Assembly (NCBI RefSeq): GCF_007971225.1
Contig: NZ_CP042435.1
Span: 2,483,501 to 2,547,500, forward strand
Source: Panacibacter ginsenosidivorans
GTDB taxonomy: Bacteria; Bacteroidota; Bacteroidia; Chitinophagales; Chitinophagaceae
Length of the DNA stretch: 64,000 nt
Reading direction: 5' to 3'
Shown here: in pieces, positions 36,028 through 45,062 of the stretch
How the letters are laid out: each line of letters opens with the position of its first letter
Position numbering within the stretch: position 1 is the stretch's first letter
Made by a program: the position numbers and the translations under genes
The notes under the pieces: generated by a model
Told to the model about the DNA's origin: nothing
The model's input: only the letters and a program-made list of their open reading frames with translations
Databases searched by the model: none

Positions 36028-37083
36028 TTAATGAATGCCCAATATGCTGCGATTAAAATTTTCATCGCTGCCCGTATTGGCAAAATCGTCAAATGCTTTT
36101 TCTGTTACCCGAATAATATTTTTTGCAATGAATTCTGCGCCTTCTTTAGCGCCATCTTCCGGATGTTTTAAACAGCATTCCCATTCCATTACTGCCCATC
36201 CTTTGTAATCATAAGCAGCAAGCTTACTGAATATTGATTTAAAATCAACCTGTCCATCTCCCAATGAACGGAAACGTCCTGCTCTGTCTATCCAACCCTG
36301 GTAACCTCCATATACACCTTGTTTGCCTGTTGGATTAAACTCAGCATCTTTTACATGAAACATTTTGATGCGCTCATGATAAAAATCTATGTAATCAAGA
36401 TAGTTCAGGCATTGCAATACAAAATGAGATGGATCATACAGCAAACATGCCCTTGCATGATTGTTTACTTCTTTTAAAAACATCTCATAACTCACGCCAT
36501 CATGCAGGTCTTCCCCGGGGTGAATTTCGTAACATAAATCTACACCGCATGCATCGAATTCATTAAGTATCGGTAACCATCTTTTGGCTAATTCCTTAAA
36601 CCCTGTTTCTACCAATCCCGCCGGCCTTTGCGGCCATGGATACATGGTGTGCCAAAGCAATGCGCCACTAAATGTTGCATGTGCATTCAATCCTAAATTT
36701 TGTGATGCTTTTGCAGCATACTTTAATTGCTGCACGGCCCATTCCTGTCTTGCTTTACTATTGCCATGAACAGATGCAGGTGCAAAGCCATCGAACTGTG
36801 CATCATATGCCGGGTGTACCGCAACTAACTGCCCCTGTAAATGCGTGGAGAGTTCGGTTATTTCCAGGCCTGCATCATTTACAATACCTTTCAGTTCATC
36901 TGCATAAGTTTTGCTTTCTGCTGCTTTCTGCAGGTCTATACAGCGTGCATCCCATGTAGGAATCTGTACGCCTTTAAAACCAAGGCTTTCTGCCCAGAGG
37001 CATATAGATTGCAAATTGTTGAACGGCGGATTATCGCCCATGAATTGTGCAAGAAAAATTCCGGGACCTTTAAGTGTTGTCAT
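36028..37083 (-). CDS. Sugar phosphate isomerase/epimerase-type TIM barrel
   Basis: 351 residues. Metal-ligand-like segments LCYEIHPGEDLHDG, LLYDPSHFVLQ, MFHVKDAEF and AVMEWECCLKHPEDG follow the AP-endonuclease-2/xylose-isomerase-like pattern. No signal peptide, so cytosolic. Such proteins commonly accompany Gfo/Idh and DUF1080 genes and may isomerise or epimerise keto-sugars. Exact reaction unassigned. Confidence 0.88.
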   Translation of the reverse strand: MTTLKGPGIFLAQFMGDNPPFNNLQSICLWAESLGFKGVQIPTWDARCIDLQKAAESKTYADELKGIVNDAGLEITELSTHLQGQLVAVHPAYDAQFDGFAPASVHGNSKARQEWAVQQLKYAAKASQNLGLNAHATFSGALLWHTMYPWPQRPAGLVETGFKELAKRWLPILNEFDACGVDLCYEIHPGEDLHDGVSYEMFLKEVNNHARACLLYDPSHFVLQCLNYLDYIDFYHERIKMFHVKDAEFNPTGKQGVYGGYQGWIDRAGRFRSLGDGQVDFKSIFSKLAAYDYKGWAVMEWECCLKHPEDGAKEGAEFIAKNIIRVTEKAFDDFANTGSDENFNRSILGIH

Positions 37084-37135
37084 ATTATTTGGAGAGATTT
37101 TTTGTTACAAGCTTTCGTATGTTATGGCATCGCCT

Positions 37136-37274
37136 GTTGTGTCACTCACTTATACTTTTTAGCTTCGAGCTGCGAGCTGTGAGCTTCGAGCCAATAACTA
37201 TTCACATTTTTAAAAGCTCATGGCTCGTAGCTAATAGCTCATAGCTTTTCTTCAGTACAAGTGTGCGACGCAAC
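37136..37274. repeat. Dispersed repeat pair, B arm then A arm, with inner inverted repeat
   Basis: B arm 37136-37155 (reverse, one change) and A arm 37255-37274 (forward). Between them a 25-bp imperfect inverted repeat built from AGCT/GAGC units pairs 37168-37192 with 37222-37246, about 20 of 25 positions. Confidence 0.88.
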
Positions 37275-37354
37275 GAAAGTTTAATAGTTCCTCAAAAGGT
37301 GGGTTCATAATAAACCTCAAATATTGAATACACTATTTACTTTATATACATTTT

Positions 37355-38524
37355 TTACTTTACTACATGTTCTGTCCATTTTTCTGTTGATTGTGCGGAG
37401 AGTACCACGTTATCTATAAACGCCATGCCACGGATACCATCTTCAACACCAGGAAAATCAAGCATTTCTTTGGTTGGTTCTTTGCCATCCATTTTTGCAG
37501 AGAGTGTAAGTGCAAAATTTCTGTAGATGTTTCCAAACGCTTCCAGGTAACCTTCGGGATGGCCGCCGGGTGTTCTGCAATTATGCGTTGCAAAACTGGA
37601 GAGGCGATCTCCATAATTTCCACCGGCTCTTAATATTTGGGTTGGCGCATCAAGCCATTTTACCAATAAAGTGTTTGGTTCGTGTTGATACCATTCAAGA
37701 CCGCCTCTCTCTCCATACACACGAATGCGGATACCATTTTCTTCACCTGCTGCAACCTGGCTTGCCATTAATACACCTGCTGCTCCATTTTCTAATTTTA
37801 ATAATACAGCGCCATCATCATCCAAGGCACGGCCTTCTACCAGTACATTAAGATCTGCACACATGTGTGTAATCTTTAAACCGGTAACATATTCTGCAAG
37901 ATGTGCTGCATGTGTGCCGATATCGCCCATGCAACCGCTCTTACCACTTTTCTTGGGATCTGTTCTCCAGGCAGCTTGTGCATTGCCTTCACGTTCGCTT
38001 AATTTGCTAAGCCAACCTTGTGGGTATTCAACCCATACTTTTCGTATTTTACCAAGTGTACCTGCAGCAACCATTGCTTTGGCCTGCTTAACCATCGGGT
38101 AACCGGAATAAGTGTGCGTTAAGCAAAGTGTTAATCCCGTTTCAGTAACTTTTTGTTTTAGTTGTTTGGCCTCATCAAGTGTAAATGCAATCGGCTTTTC
38201 AATTACTACATGAAAGCCATGATCAAGCGCCATCATTGCAGGAGCAAAGTGGGCGAAGTTGGGCGTAACAATTGTTACAAAATCCATTTTTTTGTCAGCA
38301 GGTAATGCAGCTTCTTTTTTGATCATCTCTTCGAAGTTGAGATAGGTTCTGTCTTCAGGCAGAAACAACATCTTACCTGAATCAACGGCAATCTCAGGAT
38401 TGATACTTAGTGCACCGCAACTTAATTCTATCAGGCCATCCATGTTGGCAGCAATGCGGTGAATGGCGCCAATGAAAGCATCCTTGCCTCCACCGACCAT
38501 TCCCATTCTTAGTTTTCTGTTCAT
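37355..38524 (-). CDS. Gfo/Idh/MocA-family oxidoreductase
   Basis: 389 residues from the ATG at 38524. Rossmann start RMGMVGGGKDAFIGAIHR and the EKPIAFT motif with catalytic-site Lys are clear; the C-terminal half is the GFO/IDH alpha-beta domain. Enzymes of this family reduce or oxidise sugars and keto-sugars with NAD(P). In this cluster it is the natural candidate to reduce imported 3-keto-glucose. The in-frame ATG at 38590 adds an unrelated hydrophobic stretch and is rejected. Confidence 0.9.
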   Translation of the reverse strand: MNRKLRMGMVGGGKDAFIGAIHRIAANMDGLIELSCGALSINPEIAVDSGKMLFLPEDRTYLNFEEMIKKEAALPADKKMDFVTIVTPNFAHFAPAMMALDHGFHVVIEKPIAFTLDEAKQLKQKVTETGLTLCLTHTYSGYPMVKQAKAMVAAGTLGKIRKVWVEYPQGWLSKLSEREGNAQAAWRTDPKKSGKSGCMGDIGTHAAHLAEYVTGLKITHMCADLNVLVEGRALDDDGAVLLKLENGAAGVLMASQVAAGEENGIRIRVYGERGGLEWYQHEPNTLLVKWLDAPTQILRAGGNYGDRLSSFATHNCRTPGGHPEGYLEAFGNIYRNFALTLSAKMDGKEPTKEMLDFPGVEDGIRGMAFIDNVVLSAQSTEKWTEHVVK

Positions 38525-38781
38525 TTGTGAAAATAATTTTAGAGGAGAAAGTGAATTTAAAAGTAAAAAAATTATATTTACCCTGTGCAAATTAATATCT
38601 GATTCTTGTAACGATTGTATTGTTTTTCATTGCTAACATTCGTAAGGGACGCTTTTGTTAAAAAATATTTTTCCATTGCGTTTTTATGACGCATTGTATG
38701 TACATTTAGGGCGATCAAGTTTTATAAGTGTATTATTAACGATTATCATTATATAACCTCTAATCAAACAATCTAACGATT
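38525..38781. promoter_or_regulatory. Divergent promoter region of the glycoside cluster
   Basis: 257-bp spacer between the Gfo/Idh gene and the MFS gene. The octamer TAACGATT occurs at 38609-38616, 38737-38744 and 38774-38781 (touching the MFS ATG); another copy is at 51338-51345, 12 nt before a TIM-barrel gene of the same cluster. Possible regulator half-site; not identified. Confidence 0.35.
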
Positions 38782-40059
38782 ATGTCAGCCATTAAACGCG
38801 ATCAACTGTTTGTTGCTAGTTGTCTTGCTCTTCTTGTAACATCTTTATCTTTTGGAATACGTGCAGGGATTCTTGGACGCCTTGGGGTACAATTTCAATT
38901 AAGTGCTGCACAACTGGGAACTATTGCTGCAACGGCTTTCTGGGGTTTTCCGCTTGCAATAATTATTGGCGGCATGGTGGTTGATGTTATCGGCATGAAA
39001 AAACTGCTTGTAGGTGCCGGTATATTTCACCTGGCGGGCATTCTTCTAACGATCTTCGCCACGGGGTATTGGTCTTTGTTTATTTCTACCTTGCTGATTG
39101 GTTTAGGTAATGGCACCGTGGAAGCAGCCTGTAACCCGCTTGTGGCAAGCATTTATCCCGACAATAAAACAACAAAACTTAATCACTTTCACTTATGGTT
39201 CCCTGGTGGTATTGTAGTAGGTACTTTACTTGTTTTTCTTTTGGATAAAATTGGATTAGGATGGCAGGTACAAGTAGGTCTTATGCTAATACCAACATTG
39301 TTGTACTTATACTTATTCAGCAAACTTGAATTTCCGCAGACAGAACGCGTATCAAGCGGTATCTCTACATCAGAAATGTATGGAGCATTGTTAACGCCGT
39401 TATTTATCATCATGATCATATTAATGTTCGGTACTGCTATTACAGAATTATTTACCGGACAATGGATAGATGTTTTATTAAAGAATGTAACGGATAATGC
39501 AATTTTGTTGCTTACTATTGAAACGGGTGTAATGGTACTTGGACGCGCCTTTGCCGGACCTGTTGTTCACAGGCTCTCTCCTTCAGGTGTGTTATTGTTC
39601 TCCGCAATTTTTGCATCATTAGGTTTATATCTTTTAGGACATTCAACCGGCAATATGCTTTTTGTTGGTGCGCTTGTGTTTGGTATTGGTGTTTGTTATT
39701 TCTGGCCTACTATGATTGGCTTTGTTTCAGAAAATTTACCAAGAACAGGAGCAGTAGGAATGAATCTTATGGGCGGTGCCGGAATGTTTGCAGTTTCTGT
39801 TTACATGATCTTTATGGGTGGTTATTATGATAAATTACTCGCTGCAAAATTACCGGAAGGCGCTTCTTTGCAAGCTTATTCTGACGCTTCAGCAACACCT
39901 GAAATGGCTGCTGCTTTAAATGAAGCAAAGAAAGCAGCAGGTCCGGAAATCATCAACGCAACATTGATTATACCAATCTGTTTGTCTGTTGCATTTCTTC
40001 TCCTGTTTCTTTATATGCGCGGAAGAAAAAAACCAAGTTTAAAACCAGTAACAGCATAA
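38782..40059 (+). CDS. MFS transporter, sugar-type
   Basis: 425 residues with 12 predicted membrane helices; loop GGMVVDVIGMKKLL after helix 2 is the MFS A-motif position, and GNGTVEAACNPLVASIYPD lies in helix 4-5. First gene of the plus-strand arm, 19 bp ahead of the Hyi-like gene. By context it may import the keto-sugar or aglycone product. Confidence 0.88.
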   Translation: MSAIKRDQLFVASCLALLVTSLSFGIRAGILGRLGVQFQLSAAQLGTIAATAFWGFPLAIIIGGMVVDVIGMKKLLVGAGIFHLAGILLTIFATGYWSLFISTLLIGLGNGTVEAACNPLVASIYPDNKTTKLNHFHLWFPGGIVVGTLLVFLLDKIGLGWQVQVGLMLIPTLLYLYLFSKLEFPQTERVSSGISTSEMYGALLTPLFIIMIILMFGTAITELFTGQWIDVLLKNVTDNAILLLTIETGVMVLGRAFAGPVVHRLSPSGVLLFSAIFASLGLYLLGHSTGNMLFVGALVFGIGVCYFWPTMIGFVSENLPRTGAVGMNLMGGAGMFAVSVYMIFMGGYYDKLLAAKLPEGASLQAYSDASATPEMAAALNEAKKAAGPEIINATLIIPICLSVAFLLLFLYMRGRKKPSLKPVTA

Positions 40060-40078
40060 AATTTTAGCAGCACCTGAT

Positions 40079-40963
40079 ATGTCAAAAAATCAAGATCGAA
40101 GGGCAGCATTGAAAAACATTATGGCAGGTTCCGCCGCCATTGCTGCTGCACCATTGCTTTCATCATTTAGTATTGAAAACAAAAAAGAAAATACCTTGAA
40201 AGGAAATATCAACCATTCTGTATGTCAATGGACATATGGATTTCTCTCGGTAGAAGAATTGTGCAAGGTGGCCAACGATATTGGCATACCGGCCATTGAT
40301 CTTATGGGGCCCAAAGACTGGCCCACTTTAAAGAAATATAATTTATACAGTTCCATGTGTTATGTAGCTGCAGGCTCAAGTCTTACCAGCGGATGGAACG
40401 ATAAAGCAAATCATGAAAAGCTTATAAAAGATTACCTGGAAACATTTCCGATGATGGTGCAGGCAGGCTATAAAGATGTGATTTGTTTTAGTGGCAGCCG
40501 TAATGGAATGGATGATGAAACAGGTTTAAAGAACTGTGTTGAAGGCCTTCAGAAAATTTTACCCGCTGCGGAAAAAAGTGGTTTAACGGTGCACATGGAA
40601 TTACTGAACAGTAAGGTTGATCATAAAGATTATATGTGCGACAAAACTCCTTGGGGTGTGGAATTGTGTAAACGTTTGAACACTGAGAACTTTAAATTGT
40701 TATATGATATTTATCACATGCAGATCGATGAAGGAGATGTTATTCGTACAATAAGAAATAATCATCAGTACATCGGTCATTATCATACAGGTGGTGTTCC
40801 GGGCAGGCACGAAATAGATGAGAGCCAGGAATTATTTTATCCTGCTATCATGCGTGCAATTTTAGAAACAGGTTATAAAGGATACGTAGCACAGGAGTTC
40901 ATTCCTGCAGGTCCCGATAAGATTGCTTCTCTTCGTAAGGCCGTTCAAATATGTGATGTTTAA
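40079..40963 (+). CDS. Tat-exported hydroxypyruvate-isomerase-like TIM barrel
   Basis: 294 residues. N terminus NQDRRAALKNIMAGSAAIAAAP is a twin-arginine signal shape (quoted part trimmed to its core RRAALKNIMAGSAAI). The barrel keeps VHMELLNSKVDH, LLYDIYHMQIDEGD and VAQEFIPAG, the metal and substrate positions of hydroxypyruvate isomerase. Export to the periplasm is odd for Hyi, so it probably acts on an extracytoplasmic keto-sugar. Follows the MFS gene by 19 bp. Confidence 0.85.
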   Translation: MSKNQDRRAALKNIMAGSAAIAAAPLLSSFSIENKKENTLKGNINHSVCQWTYGFLSVEELCKVANDIGIPAIDLMGPKDWPTLKKYNLYSSMCYVAAGSSLTSGWNDKANHEKLIKDYLETFPMMVQAGYKDVICFSGSRNGMDDETGLKNCVEGLQKILPAAEKSGLTVHMELLNSKVDHKDYMCDKTPWGVELCKRLNTENFKLLYDIYHMQIDEGDVIRTIRNNHQYIGHYHTGGVPGRHEIDESQELFYPAIMRAILETGYKGYVAQEFIPAGPDKIASLRKAVQICDV

Positions 40964-40998
40964 TTTTTCCCCTGCTGTTGAATATAAATTAAACTACC

Positions 40999-41076
40999 GT
41001 TGCGTCGCACTTTTGTACGTTTAGCTCTTTAGTCTACTGTCGAAAATATTTCAAAAGTACAAGTGAGTGACACAAC
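40999..41076. repeat. Dispersed repeat pair, A arm then B arm
   Basis: A arm 40999-41018 (reverse) and B arm 41057-41076 (forward), head to head, between the Hyi-like gene and the first GMC gene. Confidence 0.9.
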
Positions 41077-41090
41077 AGGCGATGCTATGA

Positions 41091-41126
41091 AATGCCGCAG
41101 CTTGAAACAAAAAAAATTGCGGCATT
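41091..41126. repeat. AATGCCGCA hairpin, copy 2
   Basis: AATGCCGCA (41091-41099) pairs with TGCGGCATT (41118-41126); same stem as at 12392-12427, again just outside a repeat arm. Confidence 0.65.
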
Positions 41127-41240
41127 AGCAACAAGTTTATACATTTTAAAAAGTATTGCCGAATTCATTTCACAAACACAAAATAAATAACAGTTTGCGT
41201 TGTAAAAAAATATTGCTTGTAATATAAAAACTATAACTCC

Positions 41241-42920
41241 ATGGCAGAAAACGTTTATGATGCTATTGTAATTGGCTCGGGCATTAGTGGTGGCTGGGCT
41301 GCAAAAGAACTCTGTGAAAAAGGTCTGAAGACCATTATGCTTGAACGTGGCAGAGACATTAAGCATATAACAGATTATAAAAATGCGAGTAAAGAAGCGT
41401 GGGATTACCCGCATCATGGGAGGGCTACCAACCAAATGAAGGCAGATTACCCGGTGCTGAAACGTGATTACCCTTTAAATGAAAGCAACCTTGATTACTG
41501 GGTTAATGAAAAAGAATCTCCGTATACAGAAATAAAACGTTTCGATTGGTTTCGTGGCTACCATGTTGGTGGGCGTTCACTTATGTGGGGTCGCCAAAGT
41601 TACCGCCTGAGTGATTTTGATTTTGAAGCCAATGCAAAAGAAGGCATTGCTATCGACTGGCCTATCCGTTACAATGAAATTGCGCCATGGTATGATTACG
41701 TTGAAAAATTTGCCGGCATCAGTGGTAGTATTGAGCACATTCCAAATCTCCCTGACGGACAGTTCCTCCCGGCCATGCAAATGAATTGCGTAGAGAAAGA
41801 TGTATCAGCAAGGTTGAAGGAACATTACAAAGGTGAAAGAAACATGATCATTGGTCGTGTTGCCAATATAACACAACCACTACAGGACAGGCAGGCTTGT
41901 CAGTTTCGTAATAAATGCTGGCTGGGTTGCCCTTTTGGTGGTTATTTCAGTACACAATCTTCTACATTACCTGCTGCAATGAAAACAGGTAATCTTACAC
42001 TAAGACCATGGAGTATTGTTACAAAAATCCTTTACGATAAAGACACCAAAAAAGCGACAGGTGTTGAAGTGCTCGACGCAGAAACAAATAAAACATACGA
42101 GTATAAAGCAAAGATTGTTTTCTTAAATGCTTCTGCGTTAAACAGTGCATGGATACTTATGAATTCTGCAACAGATATATGGCCCGATGGTTTGGGAAGC
42201 AGCAGCGGAGAACTTGGTCATAATGTAATGGACCATCATCTTGGTGTTGGAGCAGGTGGTTTGGTAGAAGGTTATGAAGACAAATATTATTATGGTCGCC
42301 GTGCAAATGGAATTTACATTCCACGTTACCGAAATTTTGGAAATGACAAAAGAGATTACCTCCGCGGCTTTGGTTACCAGGGTGGTGCAAGCAGGCAGGG
42401 TTATGCACGTCCGTTGGAAGAATCATTAATGGGTGCAGAACTGAAAGAGATGCTTACGGAACCGGGCTCCTGGAGTATGAACATTGGTGGCTTTGGTGAA
42501 ACACTTCCGTACCATGAAAATAAAATAACACTTGATAAAACGAAGAAAGATAAATGGGGTTTAAATGTTTTGGCATTTGATGTTGAGTATAAAGAGAATG
42601 AAAAGAAAATGCGTAAAGACATGCTGGAAGATGCAAAAGAAATGCTTGAAGCCGCTGGTGTAAAAAATGTAAAAGGTAGAGAAGGCGACGGCACTTTAGG
42701 CCGCGGCATTCATGAAATGGGTACAGCTCGTATGGGCAAAGATTCTAAAACATCTGTACTCAATAAATGGAACCAGGTTTGGGATGCACCCAATGTGTTT
42801 GTAACAGATGGCGCATTTATGACTTCAGCTGCGTGTCATAATCCATCGCTTGGTTACATGGCGTTTACCGCACGTGCCGCAGATCATGCAGTGAGTGAAT
42901 TGAAGAAAGGAAACATATAA
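41241..42920 (+). CDS. GMC-family FAD dehydrogenase, paralogue 1
   Basis: 559 residues. FAD-binding GSGISGG at 12-18 and LERGRD; C220-x5-C226-x3-C230 followed by PFGGYFS, the spacing of the 3Fe-4S ligands in bacterial FAD-dependent glucose dehydrogenase; catalytic His H491 in HEMGTARMG and Asn N534 in HNPS, 43 residues apart. No signal peptide of its own, so export probably relies on the Tat small subunit at 50638. Predicted to oxidise a sugar hydroxyl (C3 of glycosides by cluster context) and pass electrons to cytochrome c. Closest in the array to paralogues 2 and 5. Confidence 0.93.
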   Translation: MAENVYDAIVIGSGISGGWAAKELCEKGLKTIMLERGRDIKHITDYKNASKEAWDYPHHGRATNQMKADYPVLKRDYPLNESNLDYWVNEKESPYTEIKRFDWFRGYHVGGRSLMWGRQSYRLSDFDFEANAKEGIAIDWPIRYNEIAPWYDYVEKFAGISGSIEHIPNLPDGQFLPAMQMNCVEKDVSARLKEHYKGERNMIIGRVANITQPLQDRQACQFRNKCWLGCPFGGYFSTQSSTLPAAMKTGNLTLRPWSIVTKILYDKDTKKATGVEVLDAETNKTYEYKAKIVFLNASALNSAWILMNSATDIWPDGLGSSSGELGHNVMDHHLGVGAGGLVEGYEDKYYYGRRANGIYIPRYRNFGNDKRDYLRGFGYQGGASRQGYARPLEESLMGAELKEMLTEPGSWSMNIGGFGETLPYHENKITLDKTKKDKWGLNVLAFDVEYKENEKKMRKDMLEDAKEMLEAAGVKNVKGREGDGTLGRGIHEMGTARMGKDSKTSVLNKWNQVWDAPNVFVTDGAFMTSAACHNPSLGYMAFTARAADHAVSELKKGNI

Positions 42921-42961
42921 AACCTTTTTGAGCCCTGCTGTTGAATAAGTATTAAACTTTC

Positions 42962-43025
42962 GTTGCGTCGCACACTTGTACTTTCTGTTCATTATTGATC
43001 TGAACGTTGAAGTGAGTGACACAAC
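42962..43025. repeat. Dispersed repeat pair, A then B, 44-bp offset
   Basis: A arm 42962-42981 and B arm 43006-43025. The spacer is itself palindromic (GTTCA...TGAAC), so the whole 64 bp is an imperfect palindrome. Confidence 0.92.
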
Positions 43026-43114
43026 AGGCGATGCCAAAAGATGTGCAGCTTGTAATAAAAAATAAATTAATTAATCAGCCCGGCAAATTTCCCCTTTATA
43101 CCGGGTTTTATTAA

Positions 43115-43135
43115 CCCCCTTCAGGGGATGGGGGC
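43115..43135. other. C-run/G-run hairpin before GMC paralogue 2
   Basis: CCCCT (43116-43120) pairs with AGGGG (43123-43127), with a further GGGG just after. It lies 14-33 nt upstream of the ATG and could hinder translation initiation. Similar C/G-rich hairpins occur between Bacteroidota genes in my experience. Confidence 0.45.
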
Positions 43136-43148
43136 AAACAAAAAAATC

Positions 43149-44843
43149 ATGGCTGACAATGTTTATGATGCCATCGTCATTGGCTCTGGTATCAGTGGCG
43201 GATGGGCCGCTAAAGAACTCTGCGAAAAAGGCTTGAAGACCATTATGCTTGAACGTGGTAAAGACATTAAACATATTCAGGATTACCCGGAAGCATCCAA
43301 AGAGGCTTGGGATCATCCACATCGCGGCGAACGGACACAGCAGATGATCAAAGATTATCCTGTTCTAAAAAGAGATTACCCGCTTAATGAAAGAAACCTT
43401 GACTGGTGGGCAAGTGATAAAGATTCTCCATATACAGAAGTAAAACGTTTCGACTGGTTTCGTGGATATCACGTGGGTGGTCGTTCACTTTTGTGGGGTC
43501 GTCAAAGCTACCGCTGGAGTGATCTTTATTTTGAAGAGAATGCAAAACAAGGCATTGCTATTGACTGGCCTGTTCGTTACAAAGAAATTGCGCCGTGGTA
43601 TGATTATGTGGAAACATTTGCAGGCATTAGCGGTGGTGATGAAGACCTTCCTGAATTGCCTCGTGGCAAGTTCCTTCCGCCCATGGAAATGAACTGTGTA
43701 GAAAAAGATCTTGCAGGCAGAATAAAAAATTTCTATGGCGGCAATCGTAAGATGATCATGGGCCGTACAGCGCATATCACCAACCTGCAGCAACATCAGA
43801 AAGATCTTGGCAGAACCAATTGCCAGTTCAGGGATAAATGCTGGTTCGGTTGTCCTTTCGGTGGATATTTCAGCACACAATCTGCAACATTACCTGCAGC
43901 GATGAAAACAGGAAACCTTACTGTTCGCCCCTGGGCAATTGTTACAAAAATTTTATACGATAAAGATACACAACGTGCAACCGGCGTTGAGATCCTTGAT
44001 GCAGAAACAAACAAAACATATGAGTACAAAGCAAAGATCGTTTTCTTAAACGCTTCTACTTTGAACAGTGCATGGATATTAATGAACTCTGCAACAGATA
44101 TATGGCCCGATGGTTTGGGCAGTAGTAGTGGAGAGCTTGGTCATAATGTTATGGATCATCACCTGAATGTATATGCCGGCGGTATTGTAGAAGGTTATGA
44201 TGATAAATATTATTATGGTCGCCGTGCAAATGGTATTTACATTCCACGATATCGCAATTTCTTCGGAGATAAAAGAGATTATCTGCGTGGCTTTGGTTAC
44301 CAGGGCGGTGCAAGCCGTGGCCGCGGGCCTGCAGATATTGCGGAATACAGCATTGGTGCCGATCTTAAAGAAGCATTGACTGAACCCGGTGTATGGAGCT
44401 TTGGTATGGGTGGTTTTGGTGAAACATTACCTTATCACGAAAATAAAATAACACTTGATAAAACAAGAACAGATAAATGGGGTCTTAATATATTGTCGTT
44501 CGATGTTGAGCTAAAAGAAAATGAACTTAAGATGCGAAAGGATATGCTGGAAGATGCAAAAGAAATGCTTACTTCTCTTGGCGTTAAGAATGTACAGGGT
44601 GGAGACAGCAATCCGTACCTCGGCCGTGGTATTCATGAAATGGGCACAGCGCGTATGGGTGCAGACAGAAAGACCTCTGTACTCAATAAATACAACCAGG
44701 TTTGGGATGCACCGAATGTATTTGTAACAGATGGCTCATTCATGGTTTCGGCAGCCTGTCAAAATCCATCGCTTACCTATATGGCATTTACTGCACGTGC
44801 AGCAGATCATGCAGTAAGCGAATTGAAGAAAGGAAATATTTAA
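43149..44843 (+). CDS. GMC-family FAD dehydrogenase, paralogue 2
   Basis: 564 residues from the ATG at 43149, aligned with paralogue 1 (MADNVYDAIVIGSGISGG); an in-frame ATG at 43128 adds seven residues. Cys set C225/C231/C235, His H496 (HEMGTARMG) and Asn N539 (CQNPSLTY) are intact. Middle domain matches paralogues 1 and 5 (GRSLLWGRQSYRWSD). Same predicted role; 228 bp after paralogue 1. Confidence 0.93.
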   Translation: MADNVYDAIVIGSGISGGWAAKELCEKGLKTIMLERGKDIKHIQDYPEASKEAWDHPHRGERTQQMIKDYPVLKRDYPLNERNLDWWASDKDSPYTEVKRFDWFRGYHVGGRSLLWGRQSYRWSDLYFEENAKQGIAIDWPVRYKEIAPWYDYVETFAGISGGDEDLPELPRGKFLPPMEMNCVEKDLAGRIKNFYGGNRKMIMGRTAHITNLQQHQKDLGRTNCQFRDKCWFGCPFGGYFSTQSATLPAAMKTGNLTVRPWAIVTKILYDKDTQRATGVEILDAETNKTYEYKAKIVFLNASTLNSAWILMNSATDIWPDGLGSSSGELGHNVMDHHLNVYAGGIVEGYDDKYYYGRRANGIYIPRYRNFFGDKRDYLRGFGYQGGASRGRGPADIAEYSIGADLKEALTEPGVWSFGMGGFGETLPYHENKITLDKTRTDKWGLNILSFDVELKENELKMRKDMLEDAKEMLTSLGVKNVQGGDSNPYLGRGIHEMGTARMGADRKTSVLNKYNQVWDAPNVFVTDGSFMVSAACQNPSLTYMAFTARAADHAVSELKKGNI

Positions 44844-44920
44844 TGTGCAAATGTGTAGATATGCAAATGTGAAGATGAAGAATTGTATGAGCCAAACTTT
44901 TGAATAAGTATTAAACATTC

Positions 44921-44984
44921 GTTGCGTCGCACTCTTGTACTTCCTGCTCAATACTGAACAAAGCGTACAAGTGAGTGACACAAC
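44921..44984. repeat. Dispersed repeat pair, A then B, 44-bp offset
   Basis: A arm 44921-44940, B arm 44965-44984, same offset as the pairs at 42962 and 46859. Confidence 0.92.
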
Positions 44985-45062
44985 GAAGATGCATAAAGAA
45001 TAAAAGTTGGTAATAAAACATTTTCATCAAAATCTTTTTTAATAACGTAAATCAAGGTTCTA

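Noticed and set aside
36584-37182. Plus-strand frames opposite the TIM-barrel gene at 36028
   Set aside because: Cys/His-rich antisense shadows of a conserved gene.
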